Shown: in pieces, positions 17,421-26,613 of the stretch
Position numbering within the stretch: the stretch's first letter is position 1
Layout: the number at the start of each line of letters is the position of its first letter
Origin: Pseudomonas sp. Bc-h
Lineage (GTDB): Bacteria; Pseudomonadota; Gammaproteobacteria; Pseudomonadales; Pseudomonadaceae
Length of the DNA stretch: 64,000 nucleotides
Assembly: GCF_002080045.1 (NCBI RefSeq)
Contig: NZ_MUIN01000006.1
Span: 207,387 to 271,386, forward strand
Direction: 5' to 3'
The notes under the pieces: generated by a model
Databases searched by the model: none
What the model was told of the DNA's origin: nothing
What the model saw: only the letters and a program-made list of their open reading frames with translations
Translations under genes and position numbers: made by a program

Positions 17421-17575
17421 GGGTAGCGGTGTTGCGAAAGGCTGCGGAACATCGGATCACCCGTCACCCGCAACACCCCATTCCCCGGCCTTCATGGTAA
17501 ATTGCGCGCCTTTCTCCCCTGCGGTTGCTCGCACATGGCGGGCTGCCCTCGATATCTGCTCCACGAGGACCTGAG

Positions 17576-18757
17576 ATGACTCAAATCGGAACTCCACTGT
17601 CGCCGACCGCGACCCGCGTATTGCTCTGCGGTTGCGGCGAGCTTGGCAAGGAAGTGGTGATCGAACTGCAACGTCTGGGCGTTGAAGTGATTGCCGTCGA
17701 CCGTTACGCCAACGCTCCGGCCATGCAGGTCGCGCACCGCAGCCATGTGATCAACATGCTCGATGGCGCCGCGCTGCGTGCCGTGATCGAGGCCGAGAAG
17801 CCGCATTACATCGTCCCGGAAATCGAAGCCATCGCCACCGCGACGCTGGTGGAGCTTGAATCCGAAGGCTTCACGGTGATCCCGACCGCCCGCGCCGCGC
17901 AGCTCACCATGAACCGGGAAGGCATTCGTCGTCTGGCGGCTGAAGAGCTGGACCTGCCGACCTCGCCGTATCACTTTGCCGACACCTTCGAAGCCTACAA
18001 GAAAGCCGTTGAAGACCTGGGCTTCCCGTGTGTAGTCAAACCGGTCATGAGCTCGTCGGGCAAGGGCCAGAGCCTGCTGAAGACCGACGCCGACATCCAG
18101 AAAGCCTGGGATTACGCGCAGGAAGGCGGCCGAGCCGGCAAAGGTCGCGTGATCATCGAAGGCTTTATCGACTTCGATTACGAAATCACCCTGCTGACCG
18201 TGCGTCATGTCGGCGGCACCACCTTCTGTGCGCCGGTCGGCCACCGTCAGGAGAAGGGCGATTATCAAGAGTCGTGGCAGCCACAGGCCATGAGCCCGGT
18301 TGCCCTGGCTGAGTCCGAGCGCGTTGCCAAGGCTGTGACCGAAGCGCTGGGCGGCCGCGGCCTGTTTGGCGTGGAGCTGTTCATCAAGGGCGATCAGGTG
18401 TGGTTCAGCGAAGTATCGCCGCGCCCGCATGATACCGGCCTGGTGACCCTGATTTCTCAGGACCTGTCGCAGTTTGCGCTGCACGCCCGCGCCATCCTGG
18501 GCTTGCCGATTCCGCTGATTCGTCAGTTCGGCCCATCGGCTTCGGCGGTGATTCTGGTGGAAGGCAAATCGACCCAGACCGCCTTCGCCAACCTGGAGCA
18601 GGCTCTGAGCGAGCCAGACACCGCACTGCGGTTGTTCGGCAAGCCGGAAGTCAACGGCCAGCGTCGCATGGGCGTGGCACTGGCGCGCGATGAGTCGATC
18701 GAAGCCGCGCGCAGCAAGGCGATGCGCTCGTCGATGGCGGTGAAGGTTCAGCTGTAA
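17576..18757 (+). CDS. purT: Formate-dependent GAR transformylase
   Basis: A 393-residue ATP-grasp enzyme that makes FGAR from GAR, formate and ATP, an alternative to PurN. Motifs include [34 protein letters not shown], the ATP-grasp segment and [18 protein letters not shown] 17576 is chosen for its CACGAGGACC ribosome site and family-like start (MTQIGTPLS). A rho-independent terminator follows directly. Confidence 0.97.
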   Translation: MTQIGTPLSPTATRVLLCGCGELGKEVVIELQRLGVEVIAVDRYANAPAMQVAHRSHVINMLDGAALRAVIEAEKPHYIVPEIEAIATATLVELESEGFTVIPTARAAQLTMNREGIRRLAAEELDLPTSPYHFADTFEAYKKAVEDLGFPCVVKPVMSSSGKGQSLLKTDADIQKAWDYAQEGGRAGKGRVIIEGFIDFDYEITLLTVRHVGGTTFCAPVGHRQEKGDYQESWQPQAMSPVALAESERVAKAVTEALGGRGLFGVELFIKGDQVWFSEVSPRPHDTGLVTLISQDLSQFALHARAILGLPIPLIRQFGPSASAVILVEGKSTQTAFANLEQALSEPDTALRLFGKPEVNGQRRMGVALARDESIEAARSKAMRSSMAVKVQL

Positions 18758-18771
18758 GCTGACGCGCAATC

Positions 18772-18801
18772 AAAAACGGCGCCCTCAGGGGCGCCGTTTT
18801 T
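18772..18801 (+). terminator. Rho-independent terminator after purT
   Basis: A perfect GC-rich stem ACGGCGCC/GGCGCCGT with loop CTCAG, flanked by A and T runs, begins 15 bases after the purT stop. The flanking runs allow action in both directions. Confidence 0.92.
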
Positions 18802-18822
18802 GTTTGCAGTGAACACTGATCC

Positions 18823-18890
18823 CGTAGCAGTCCGGCTTGCCGGCGGCAGCGATTTCAAGGACGCCACCGCCGGCAAGCCGGACTGCTACG
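18823..18890. repeat. REP pair (GTAGCAGTCCGGCTTGCCGG class)
   Basis: Inverted arms GTAGCAGTCCGGCTTGCCGG and CCGGCAAGCCGGACTGCTAC with about 25 bases between. The same class recurs at 26483-26548 and 52396-52465. Confidence 0.9.
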
Positions 18891-18899
18891 GAGCAAGCA

Positions 18900-20222
18900 T
18901 TACTTGATCGTATCCAGATCCGCGTGCCGTGTTTCTTTCAAGCACAGCACCGCGATCAGGCTGATCAACGCTGCCACCGACACATAACCGCCCACCCAGC
19001 TCAGGCCACCCATTTCCACCAGTTTCTGTGCGAAGAACGGCGCAACCGACGCACCGACGATACCGCCGATGTTGTAGGCCGCTGACGCGCCGGTGTACCG
19101 CACGCGTGTAGGAAACAGCTCAGGCAGCAGGGCGCCCATCGGCGCGAAGGTCACGCCCATCAGGAACAGCTCGATAGACAGGAACAGCGTCACGGCCCAG
19201 GTCGTGCCGTGGGTCAGCAACGGTTCCATCAGGAAACCGGACAGAATCGCCAGCACGCCACCGATGATCAGCACAGGCTTGCGGCCGAAGCGGTCGCTCG
19301 CCCAGGCGGAAAGCGGGGTCGCCAAGGCCATGAACAGCACGGCGAAACACAGCATCGCAAGGAACGATTCGCGGGTGTAACCCAGCGATTTGACCCCGTA
19401 GCTCAGCGAGAACACCGTCGAGATGTAGAACAGCGCGTAGCACACCACCATCGATGCCGCGCCCAGCAGCATCGGCGCCCAGTACTGCGCGAACAGCTCG
19501 GCAATCGGCATTTTCAGGCGTTCGTGGCGAGCGATGGCTTTGGCAAAGATCGGCGTTTCCTCCAGCTTCAGGCGCACGTACAGGCCTATCACCACCAGTA
19601 CTGCGCTGAGCAGGAACGGAATCCGCCAGCCCCAGGAACGGAACTGCTCGTCAGTCAGCGTCATGGCGAGCGTCAGAAACAGGCCGTTTGCTGCGAGGAA
19701 ACCAATCGAAGGGCCCAGTTGCGGGAACATGCCGAACCAGGCGCGCTTGCCTTTCGGCGCATTCTCGGTCGCCAACAGCGCTGCACCGCCCCATTCGCCG
19801 CCAAGGCCCAGGCCCTGACCGAAGCGCAGCACGCAGAGCAGTATGGGCGCCCATGAACCAATGGCGTCATAGCCCGGCAGCACGCCGATCAGCGTGGTGC
19901 AGATGCCCATCAGCAGCAGGGAAGCGACGAGTGTCGATTTGCGGCCGATCCGATCGCCAAAGTGACCGAACAATGCCGAGCCTATCGGCCTGGCCAGAAA
20001 AGCGATGCCGAATGTCAGAAACGCCGACAGCATCTGTGCGGTGCTGGAGGTCTGTGGAAAGAACACCGGACCAATCACCAGCGCGGCTGCTGTGGCATAG
20101 ACGTAGAAGTCGTAGAACTCGATGGCGGTACCGATGAAGCTGGCAGTGGCCACGCGGGCGGCGGAGTTGGCGGGGCGCGCCTCGCGCTCGTCGCTTGGTT
20201 GATAGGCGGAAGTACTGGTCAT
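18900..20222 (-). CDS. MFS transporter, metabolite:H+ symporter (MHS) type
   Basis: A 440-residue, 12-segment major facilitator of the MHS group (ProP/ShiA/YhjE relatives). Signatures include FIGTAIEFYDFYVYATAAAL, GHFGDRIGRKSTL between segments 2 and 3, GLGLGGEWGGAALLATENAP and DRFGRKP in the second half. The ATG at 20222 follows CAGGGATACC; the longer frame reaches into the leader. The substrate, probably an organic acid or osmolyte, cannot be read from sequence. Confidence 0.92.
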   Translation of the reverse strand: MTSTSAYQPSDEREARPANSAARVATASFIGTAIEFYDFYVYATAAALVIGPVFFPQTSSTAQMLSAFLTFGIAFLARPIGSALFGHFGDRIGRKSTLVASLLLMGICTTLIGVLPGYDAIGSWAPILLCVLRFGQGLGLGGEWGGAALLATENAPKGKRAWFGMFPQLGPSIGFLAANGLFLTLAMTLTDEQFRSWGWRIPFLLSAVLVVIGLYVRLKLEETPIFAKAIARHERLKMPIAELFAQYWAPMLLGAASMVVCYALFYISTVFSLSYGVKSLGYTRESFLAMLCFAVLFMALATPLSAWASDRFGRKPVLIIGGVLAILSGFLMEPLLTHGTTWAVTLFLSIELFLMGVTFAPMGALLPELFPTRVRYTGASAAYNIGGIVGASVAPFFAQKLVEMGGLSWVGGYVSVAALISLIAVLCLKETRHADLDTIK

Positions 20223-20525
20223 GCGGGTATCCCTGGCAGTCATCTTGCCTGTCAGCGGGCATCGAAAAATCGTACGCGCGCTGGGGCAATCGTTAATTAT
20301 TTTGGGTACAGCGCTGAACAGGTTAGCCCGGATGCGGGCGAGGGCGACTGGCAACGCTCGGGATGGGAGCGGGCGCCAGGGTGTCGCGTGAAGACGTCAG
20401 GCTGAGTGACTGGCCGGATCGCGCTTCGTGCGGGTAGCACGCGGATCGGCGGGGCTGGGTAAGCGGCTCGATTATAGGAAGGGCGCCGGCGTGGAAACAA
20501 GTGTTTCAAACGCCAGACGAGCCCT
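20223..20525. promoter_or_regulatory. Upstream region of the MHS transporter gene
   Basis: About 300 bases between two minus-strand genes. An AT-rich patch near 20290-20305 (TTAATTATTTTGGG on the plus strand) is the likely promoter of the transporter. No gene, REP element or clear operator is seen. Confidence 0.35.
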
Positions 20526-21764
20526 TTAAATGACGTCTTTGGTCCGGGTGTTCTGCCACATCAGCACGCGGGTGACGCGGTTGTCCTCGGTTTCCAGCGT
20601 TTCCAGGCGGTAAGGCCCGATCTTCAAGCACACCGAGCTGTCGGGAATGGTTTCCAGTGCTTCGGTGATCAGGCCGTTGAGGGTCTTGGGGCCATCGGCG
20701 GGCAGGTGCCAGCCCAGGGTCTTGTTCAGGTCGCGAATCGACGCCGCGCCTTCGACCACCAGACGCCCGTCTGGCTGCGGATGGATGTGGGGATTATCGA
20801 GGGATTGCTCGCTCTCGAATTCGCCGACGATCTCTTCAAGAATGTCTTCCAGACTGACGATGCCCAGCACTTCGCCGTACTCGTCCACCACCACACCCAT
20901 GCGCCGCTGCTGTTTGTGGAAGTTGAGCAACTGCATTTGCAGCGGGGTGCTTTCCGGAACGAAGTAGGGCTCGTAGCAAGCGGCTTTCAGCGCATCCTTG
21001 GTCAACTCGCCACGGGGTAACAGGTGGCTGATCATCCGCGTGTTGAGCACGCCTTCGACCTGATTGATGTCGTTGTGGTAGACCGGCAGACGCGTATGCC
21101 TCGAAATGATCAGCTTGTCTGTGATCTCCTCGATGGTCTCGTCCAGATTGATGCCGTCCACTTCGCTGCGCGGCACCAGAATGTCGTTGACGCTCATGCT
21201 GTCCAGCGCGTGGATCCCGGAAATTATGTGAGCGCGGCCGAACTGGCTTTCGTTGTCCTGATAGACCGTGGCGCCCATATCGTCTTCATCGTCGGCGGTG
21301 TCGGGGCGACGTCTGGACAGGAACGGGCGCAGGAGCAGTTTGGCGATGTTCTTGTAGATCCAGGTCAATGGCCGCAAGAGACGGATCGGGATGCGCAGGA
21401 CATTGTTGCCCAGCAGCAATATCGCTTCCGGCCTGCGGGCGGCGAGTTTGCGTGGAATGAATTCCGTGACAATCACCAGCACACTGGCCACCGCGATCCA
21501 GGCAATCAGCGGGCCATGGAAGTACCACTGGCTGATGGCGAGCAATGTCGAAAGAATCGTGATCAATACCTTGAGCAAGGTATTGCCGAGAATCAGGCTG
21601 TTGAGGTTGAACGCCAAGGTAGGTTTCGGCGGTTCGGTCGAGCGGGGGTTGATGTGCACCGCGCGCAGGTTGTGGTGCGCCGCCTCGACTGCGGTGAACA
21701 GCGCCGACCACAACGTGAGCAGGGCGAGGAGCGCGAGCATCGTGCCGGTGGGCAGGTTATCCAT
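20526..21764 (-). CDS. CorB/CorC-like HCC-family transporter (DUF21-CBS-CorC)
   Basis: A 412-residue inner-membrane protein of the CNNM/CorB/CorC family. It has a DUF21 membrane domain (about 1-150), a paired CBS domain (about 195-320, with VPRSEVDGINLD and VVDEYGEVLGIVSLEDILEE) and a C-terminal CorC_HlyC domain (about 335-405). Members act in Mg2+ or Co2+ export or its control. It ends the gene pair with ypjD, starting 12 bases after that gene's stop. Confidence 0.92.
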   Translation of the reverse strand: MDNLPTGTMLALLALLTLWSALFTAVEAAHHNLRAVHINPRSTEPPKPTLAFNLNSLILGNTLLKVLITILSTLLAISQWYFHGPLIAWIAVASVLVIVTEFIPRKLAARRPEAILLLGNNVLRIPIRLLRPLTWIYKNIAKLLLRPFLSRRRPDTADDEDDMGATVYQDNESQFGRAHIISGIHALDSMSVNDILVPRSEVDGINLDETIEEITDKLIISRHTRLPVYHNDINQVEGVLNTRMISHLLPRGELTKDALKAACYEPYFVPESTPLQMQLLNFHKQQRRMGVVVDEYGEVLGIVSLEDILEEIVGEFESEQSLDNPHIHPQPDGRLVVEGAASIRDLNKTLGWHLPADGPKTLNGLITEALETIPDSSVCLKIGPYRLETLETEDNRVTRVLMWQNTRTKDVI

Positions 21765-21776
21765 GGTCAGCGCCCG

Positions 21777-22589
21777 TCAGATGTGCAGGATATATTCGCG
21801 TACGAGTTTGCTGCCGAAATACGCCAGCATCAGTAGCAGGAAGCCGCCCAGCGTCCAGCGGATAGCCTTGTGGCCGCGCCAGCCCAGACGGGTTCGGCCC
21901 CATAGCAGCACGCTGAATACGATCCAGGCGAGGATCGACAGCAGGGTTTTGTGCACCAGATGCTGCGCGAACAGATTCTCGACAAACAACCAGCCGGAAA
22001 TGAGCGACATCGACAGCAGCGTCCAGCCCGCCCAGAGGAAGCCGAACAGCAGGCTTTCCATGGTTTGCAGCGGCGGGAAGTTGCGGATCAGGCCGGAGGG
22101 ATGCTTGTTTTTCAGCTGGTGGTTCTGCAATAGCAGCAATAGCGCCTGGAACACAGCGATGGTGAACATGCCGTAGGCCAGGATCGACAGCAGGATATGC
22201 CCGATCAGGCCTTGTTCGGCGGCAATCGGCTGCAGCGTACCGGCGGGGGCGAACTGTGCCATCAAAGTCGTCAGGATCCCCAGTGGGAACAGCAGGATCA
22301 GCAGGATTTCCACCGGAATCCGGATGCACGCGAGCATGGTCACGATGATCACCGCCACGGCGATCAGGCTGGCGGCGCTGAAGAAGTCCAGGCCCAGCCC
22401 GATAGGGCGCACCAGTTGACCGAAAAGCGCACTGGCCTGGCAGGCGACAGCAAGGGTGCCGATCAGGCACAGCAGCCATTTGTCGGCCTTTTTGCCCTGA
22501 CGCAGGCGGATGCCTTGATAGAGAGTCGCAGCGGCGTAGAGAACGGCGGCGGCGAGGCTGAATAGCAAACTCGGTGACAAGGGGAACAT
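21777..22589 (-). CDS. ypjD: CcsA/YpjD-like cytochrome c assembly-family membrane protein
   Basis: A 270-residue inner-membrane protein with about eight hydrophobic segments and the cytochrome-assembly (CcsA/CcmC-like) domain. It is commonly found divergent from ffh in Pseudomonas, as here. The ATG at 22589 follows CTTCAGGATCT. Its exact role is unknown; it probably does not act in the main Ccm pathway. Confidence 0.88.
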   Translation of the reverse strand: MFPLSPSLLFSLAAAVLYAAATLYQGIRLRQGKKADKWLLCLIGTLAVACQASALFGQLVRPIGLGLDFFSAASLIAVAVIIVTMLACIRIPVEILLILLFPLGILTTLMAQFAPAGTLQPIAAEQGLIGHILLSILAYGMFTIAVFQALLLLLQNHQLKNKHPSGLIRNFPPLQTMESLLFGFLWAGWTLLSMSLISGWLFVENLFAQHLVHKTLLSILAWIVFSVLLWGRTRLGWRGHKAIRWTLGGFLLLMLAYFGSKLVREYILHI

Positions 22590-22696
22590 AGATCCTGAAG
22601 GGCGAGCCCGAAAGCCGCTGAGTTTGGCATAGAACCGACATTTCACGAAAGACCACAGAAGCAGACGTCATGGTGTCCGTGCGCCGGACTCTTCGC

Positions 22697-22702
22697 TATA
22701 AT
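22697..22702 (+). promoter_or_regulatory. Candidate -10 box for ffh
   Basis: A perfect TATAAT in CGCTATAATCCGCGACC lies about 130 bases before ffh in the ffh/ypjD divergent region. No good -35 match is seen at the usual distance. Confidence 0.45.
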
Positions 22703-22829
22703 CCGCGACCTGCTCAAGCCACAGGCTCGCCGAGCGCCGTTCCTTCTATACATATGCATCGCGTTCGAGCGCTGCTGAGGGACCGGAGCCGCATAAACTG
22801 GGGTTCATGACGAACTCAAAGGATCACGC

Positions 22830-24206
22830 ATGTTTGAAAATCTGACAGATCGTCTCTCGCAGACGCTGCGCCAGGTCACCGGCAAAGCCAAGCTGACCGA
22901 GGACAACATCAAGGACACTTTGCGTGAAGTGCGTATGGCGCTGCTCGAAGCCGACGTCGCCTTGCCGGTTGTCAAAGACTTCGTCAACCGTATCAAGGAA
23001 CGCGCCGTCGGCACCGAGGTGTCACGCAGCCTGACCCCGGGTCAGGCGTTCGTGAAGATCGTCCAGGCCGAACTGGAAGAGATGATGGGGGCCGCCAATG
23101 AAGAGCTGACCCTCAACGTCACGCCACCGGCGGTCATTCTGATGGCAGGTCTGCAGGGTGCGGGCAAGACCACCACTGCGGGCAAGCTGGCAAAATTCCT
23201 TAAAGAACGCAAAAAGAAAACCGTGATGGTGGTCTCCGCGGACGTCTATCGTCCTGCTGCGATCAAACAGCTTGAAACCCTGGCCAACGACATCGGCGTG
23301 ACCTTCTTCCCGTCCGACATCAGCCAGAAGCCGGTGGCTATCGCTGAAGCGGCCATCAAGGAAGCGAAGCTCAAGTTCATCGACGTCGTGATTCTCGACA
23401 CCGCCGGTCGTCTGCACATCGACGCCGAGATGATGGGCGAGATCCAGGCGCTGCACGCTGCGGTCAAACCGGCTGAAACGCTGTTCGTGGTCGACGCCAT
23501 GACCGGTCAGGACGCCGCTAATACAGCCAAGGCGTTTGGCGATGCACTGCCGCTGACGGGTGTGATCCTGACCAAGGTCGACGGCGACGCCCGTGGCGGT
23601 GCCGCGCTGTCGGTCCGCGCCATCACCGGCAAGCCGATCAAATTCATCGGTATGGGCGAGAAGAGCGAAGCTCTGGAGCCGTTCCACCCGGACCGTATCG
23701 CGTCGCGCATCCTTGGCATGGGCGACGTGCTCAGCCTGATCGAGCAGGCCGAACAGACCCTCGACAAGGATAAGGCCGACAAACTGGCCAAGAAGCTGAA
23801 GAAGGGCAAGGGCTTCGACCTCGAAGACTTCCGCGATCAGCTGCAACAGATGAAGAGCATGGGCGGCCTTGGCGGGCTCATGGACAAACTGCCGACCATG
23901 GGTGGCGTGAACCTGTCGCAGATGGGCAATGCCCAGACCGTGGCCGAGAAACAGTTCAAGCAAATGGAAGCCATCATCAACTCGATGACCCCGGCCGAGC
24001 GTCGCGACCCTGACCTGATCAGCGGTTCACGCAAGCGCCGCATCGCCATGGGCTCCGGCACCCAGGTGCAGGACATCGGGCGTCTGATCAAGCAACACAA
24101 GCAGATGCAGAAGATGATGAAGAAGTTTTCTGCCAAGGGTGGCATGGCCAAAATGATGCGCGGCATGGGCGGAATGCTGCCCGGCGGCGGCATGCCGAGA
24201 ATGTGA
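22830..24206 (+). CDS. ffh: Signal recognition particle protein Ffh
   Basis: A 458-residue SRP54 GTPase that binds 4.5S RNA and signal sequences of nascent membrane proteins. The N domain (1 to about 85) is followed by the G domain with P-loop GLQGAGKTTT (107-116), DTAGRLHID, TKVDGDARGG and GMGEK. The methionine-rich M domain (about 300-455) includes GSGTQVQDIGRLIKQHKQM and a Met-rich tail. ATG 22830 fits the family. Confidence 0.98.
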   Translation: MFENLTDRLSQTLRQVTGKAKLTEDNIKDTLREVRMALLEADVALPVVKDFVNRIKERAVGTEVSRSLTPGQAFVKIVQAELEEMMGAANEELTLNVTPPAVILMAGLQGAGKTTTAGKLAKFLKERKKKTVMVVSADVYRPAAIKQLETLANDIGVTFFPSDISQKPVAIAEAAIKEAKLKFIDVVILDTAGRLHIDAEMMGEIQALHAAVKPAETLFVVDAMTGQDAANTAKAFGDALPLTGVILTKVDGDARGGAALSVRAITGKPIKFIGMGEKSEALEPFHPDRIASRILGMGDVLSLIEQAEQTLDKDKADKLAKKLKKGKGFDLEDFRDQLQQMKSMGGLGGLMDKLPTMGGVNLSQMGNAQTVAEKQFKQMEAIINSMTPAERRDPDLISGSRKRRIAMGSGTQVQDIGRLIKQHKQMQKMMKKFSAKGGMAKMMRGMGGMLPGGGMPRM

Positions 24207-24353
24207 TTTGCAGCGCGCGGGCATGCCTTGCGCGCGACCTTCTTTGGGATAAACGTCCCACTGGCCTGCTCACGCAGGCGCTTATGTGCCGTTTTTGATG
24301 ACGGCTCCATGGCAAATCTTGATGGCCTGACGGCGTGCGCCGGAAAAAGTCAT

Positions 24354-24381
24354 TTGCAAACGTCCGGATATTCCTTAGAAT
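24354..24381 (+). promoter_or_regulatory. Sigma-70 promoter for rpsP operon
   Basis: TTGCAA (24354-24359) and TAGAAT (24376-24381) are 16 bases apart, about 70 bases before rpsP, where a ribosomal-protein operon promoter is expected. Confidence 0.65.
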
Positions 24382-24452
24382 ATGCGGCCTTTCGGGCACC
24401 CGTGCCCGCGATGCATCTTAGATTTGCAGCTCCGACTACAGGAAATTGTTCA

Positions 24453-24704
24453 ATGCTAACAATCCGTCTTGCCCTTGGCGGCTCCAAAAAGCGCCCGTTC
24501 TACCACCTGACTGTGACCGACAGCCGTAACCCACGCGACGGTTCGCACAAGGAACAAATCGGTTTCTTCAACCCGGTTGCCCGTGGTCAGGAAATCCGTC
24601 TGTCCGTGAACCAAGAGCGTCTGGCCCACTGGCTGAGCGTTGGTGCACAACCTTCTGAGCGTGTTGCTTCGCTGTTGAAGGAATCTGCTAAGGCTGCGGC
24701 CTGA
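24453..24704 (+). CDS. rpsP: 30S ribosomal protein S16
   Basis: An 83-residue S16 ([26 protein letters not shown]), usual length. AGGAAA upstream of ATG 24453 fixes the start; the frame extends further upstream only through the promoter. First gene of the rpsP-rimM-trmD-rplS operon. Confidence 0.98.
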   Translation: MLTIRLALGGSKKRPFYHLTVTDSRNPRDGSHKEQIGFFNPVARGQEIRLSVNQERLAHWLSVGAQPSERVASLLKESAKAAA

Positions 24705-24709
24705 GCAAT

Positions 24710-25246
24710 ATGAACGCGACGCCAGTTGTTGCCGATGATTTGATCGTTATTGGCAAAATCTATTCTGTTCATGGCGTTCGCGGCGAAGTGAAGGTGTATT
24801 CCTTTACTGATCCGACTGAAAACCTGTTGCAGTACAAGACCTGGACGCTCAAGCGCGAAGGTAGTGTGAAGCAGGTTGAGCTGGTCAGCGGACGCGGGAG
24901 CGACAAGTTCCTGGTCGCGAAGCTCAAGGGTCTTGATGATCGTGAAGAAGCTCGTCTTCTGGCCGGTTATGAGATCTGCGTGCCGCGCAATCTGTTCCCT
25001 GAACTGACCGACGGCGAGTACTACTGGTACCAGCTCGTGGGTTTGAAGGTCATCGACCACCTTGGGCAATTGCTCGGGAAGATCGATCATCTTCTGGAAA
25101 CCGGCTCGAACGATGTAATGGTGGTCAAGCCCTGCGCAGGCAGTCTGGATGATCGCGAACGCCTGTTGCCCTATACGGAGCAATGCGTGTTGGCAGTCGA
25201 CCTGGTTGCAGGCGAGATGAAGGTGGATTGGGACGCGGATTTCTAA
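24710..25246 (+). CDS. rimM: Ribosome maturation factor RimM
   Basis: A 178-residue 16S processing factor that binds S19 and helps mature the 30S head. The N-terminal RimM domain (VIGKIYSVHGVRGEVKVYS) is followed by the PRC-barrel domain with DGEYYWYQLVGLKV. It begins 5 bases after rpsP and ends 3 bases before trmD. Confidence 0.98.
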   Translation: MNATPVVADDLIVIGKIYSVHGVRGEVKVYSFTDPTENLLQYKTWTLKREGSVKQVELVSGRGSDKFLVAKLKGLDDREEARLLAGYEICVPRNLFPELTDGEYYWYQLVGLKVIDHLGQLLGKIDHLLETGSNDVMVVKPCAGSLDDRERLLPYTEQCVLAVDLVAGEMKVDWDADF

Positions 25247-25249
25247 GCA

Positions 25250-26002
25250 ATGGCTAGCCTGCGCATAGAAGTCATCAGTCTGTTTCCCGAGATGTTTTCC
25301 GCCATCAGCGAATACGGCATTACCAGCCGTGCGGTGAAACAGGGGCTGTTGCAGCTCACTTGTTGGAATCCGCGGGACTACACCACGGATCGGCATCACA
25401 CTGTGGACGATCGCCCGTTTGGCGGTGGCCCTGGCATGGTGATGAAGATCAAGCCTCTGGAAGACGCTCTGGTTGAGGCCAGGCAAGCTGCCGGGGATGC
25501 GGCGAAGGTTATTTACCTCTCGCCACAAGGCCGCAAGCTGGATCAGTCTGCGGTACGCGAGTTGGCGCAGGAAGAAGCACTTATCCTGATTGCCGGTCGT
25601 TATGAAGGCATTGACGAGCGTTTTATTGATGCTCATGTCGATGAAGAGTGGTCGATTGGAGACTATGTGTTGTCTGGCGGCGAGCTGCCGGCCATGGTCC
25701 TGATAGATGCGGTTACGCGACTGCTGCCTGGAGCTTTAGGGCATGTGGATTCCGCGGAGGAAGATTCCTTCACGGATGGTCTGCTGGATTGCCCGCACTA
25801 CACCCGACCGGAGGTGTATGCGGATCAGCGTGTTCCCGACGTGTTGCTAAGTGGCAATCACGCACACATCCGGCGTTGGCGTTTACAGCAGTCCCTTGGG
25901 CGGACCTATGAACGACGCGCCGATCTTCTGGAAAGCCGCTCGCTTTCTGGAGAAGAGAAGAAGCTGCTGGCGGAATACCTCCGCGAGCGGGACGATAGTT
26001 AA
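25250..26002 (+). CDS. trmD: tRNA (guanine-37-N1)-methyltransferase
   Basis: A 250-residue SPOUT methyltransferase that forms m1G37 and prevents +1 frameshifting. The knot region shows [24 protein letters not shown] and [20 protein letters not shown]; the C-terminal tRNA-binding domain contains [20 protein letters not shown]. Its codon use seems less GC3-rich than its neighbours, as often in this operon. Confidence 0.98.
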   Translation: MASLRIEVISLFPEMFSAISEYGITSRAVKQGLLQLTCWNPRDYTTDRHHTVDDRPFGGGPGMVMKIKPLEDALVEARQAAGDAAKVIYLSPQGRKLDQSAVRELAQEEALILIAGRYEGIDERFIDAHVDEEWSIGDYVLSGGELPAMVLIDAVTRLLPGALGHVDSAEEDSFTDGLLDCPHYTRPEVYADQRVPDVLLSGNHAHIRRWRLQQSLGRTYERRADLLESRSLSGEEKKLLAEYLRERDDS

Positions 26003-26011
26003 CGTATCGAT

Positions 26012-26032
26012 GGTAAATCCGATTGGTTTACC
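26012..26032 (+). promoter_or_regulatory. Hairpin directly upstream of the rplS ribosome site
   Basis: GGTAAA and TTTACC (26012-26017, 26027-26032) form a stem with loop TCCGATTGG. It ends where the TTAGGAG ribosome site begins, and no T run follows, so it is not a terminator. It could set rplS translation or mark an RNA-processing site. Confidence 0.5.
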
Positions 26033-26045
26033 TTAGGAGCACAGC

Positions 26046-26396
26046 ATGACTAACAAAATCATTCTTGCACTCGAAGCAGAGCAGATGACCAAAGAGATCC
26101 CTCCCTTTGCCCCGGGCGACACCATTGTCGTTCAGGTGAAAGTGAAGGAAGGCGACCGTTCGCGTCTGCAAGCGTTCGAAGGCGTTGTCATCGCCAAGCG
26201 TAACCGTGGTGTGAACAGTGCTTTCACTGTTCGTAAAATCTCCAACGGTGTTGGCGTAGAGCGTACTTTCCAGACCTACAGCCCGCAAATCGACAGCATG
26301 GCTGTGAAACGTCGTGGTGACGTTCGCAAGGCCAAACTGTACTACCTGCGTGACCTGTCCGGTAAAGCAGCTCGCATCAAGGAAAAACTGGTTTAA
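26046..26396 (+). CDS. rplS: 50S ribosomal protein L19
   Basis: A 116-residue L19, which sits at the 30S-50S interface. Typical segments are [36 protein letters not shown] and [17 protein letters not shown]. The TTAGGAG ribosome site is strong. It is the last gene of its operon and is followed by a terminator. Confidence 0.98.
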   Translation: MTNKIILALEAEQMTKEIPPFAPGDTIVVQVKVKEGDRSRLQAFEGVVIAKRNRGVNSAFTVRKISNGVGVERTFQTYSPQIDSMAVKRRGDVRKAKLYYLRDLSGKAARIKEKLV

Positions 26397-26419
26397 TCCC
26401 AGTCTTCCGATGCAGAAAG

Positions 26420-26444
26420 AAGCAGCCTACGGGCTGCTTTTTTT
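26420..26444 (+). terminator. Rho-independent terminator after rplS
   Basis: Stem AAGCAGCC/GGGCTGCTT with loop TAC followed by a T run, 23 bases after the rplS stop. Confidence 0.92.
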
Positions 26445-26482
26445 ATGCGTGCGATTTGGGCAATGGCCCATGTTCAAAGCCA

Positions 26483-26548
26483 GTCGCAGTCCGGCTTGCT
26501 GGCGCAGGCGTGCAAAAAGTCGCCACCGCCGGCAAGCCGGATTGCTAC
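26483..26548. repeat. REP pair (GTAGCAGTCCGGCTTGCCGG class)
   Basis: Arms GTCGCAGTCCGGCTTGCTGG and CCGGCAAGCCGGATTGCTAC with one or two mismatches, in the rplS-xerD gap. Confidence 0.88.
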
Positions 26549-26613
26549 AGAGGAACATAGCCCGAGCTGTAAGATGTGCATCGTATTCAATCCGCTAAGG
26601 AACACAGGTTCAC

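Noticed and set aside
17421..17575. Purine riboswitch or PurR-type operator before purT
   Set aside because: No recognisable aptamer core or conserved PurR box could be found by eye.
17492..18769. 425-codon ORF antisense to purT
   Set aside because: A shadow of a GC-rich coding frame; purT is unmistakable on the other strand.
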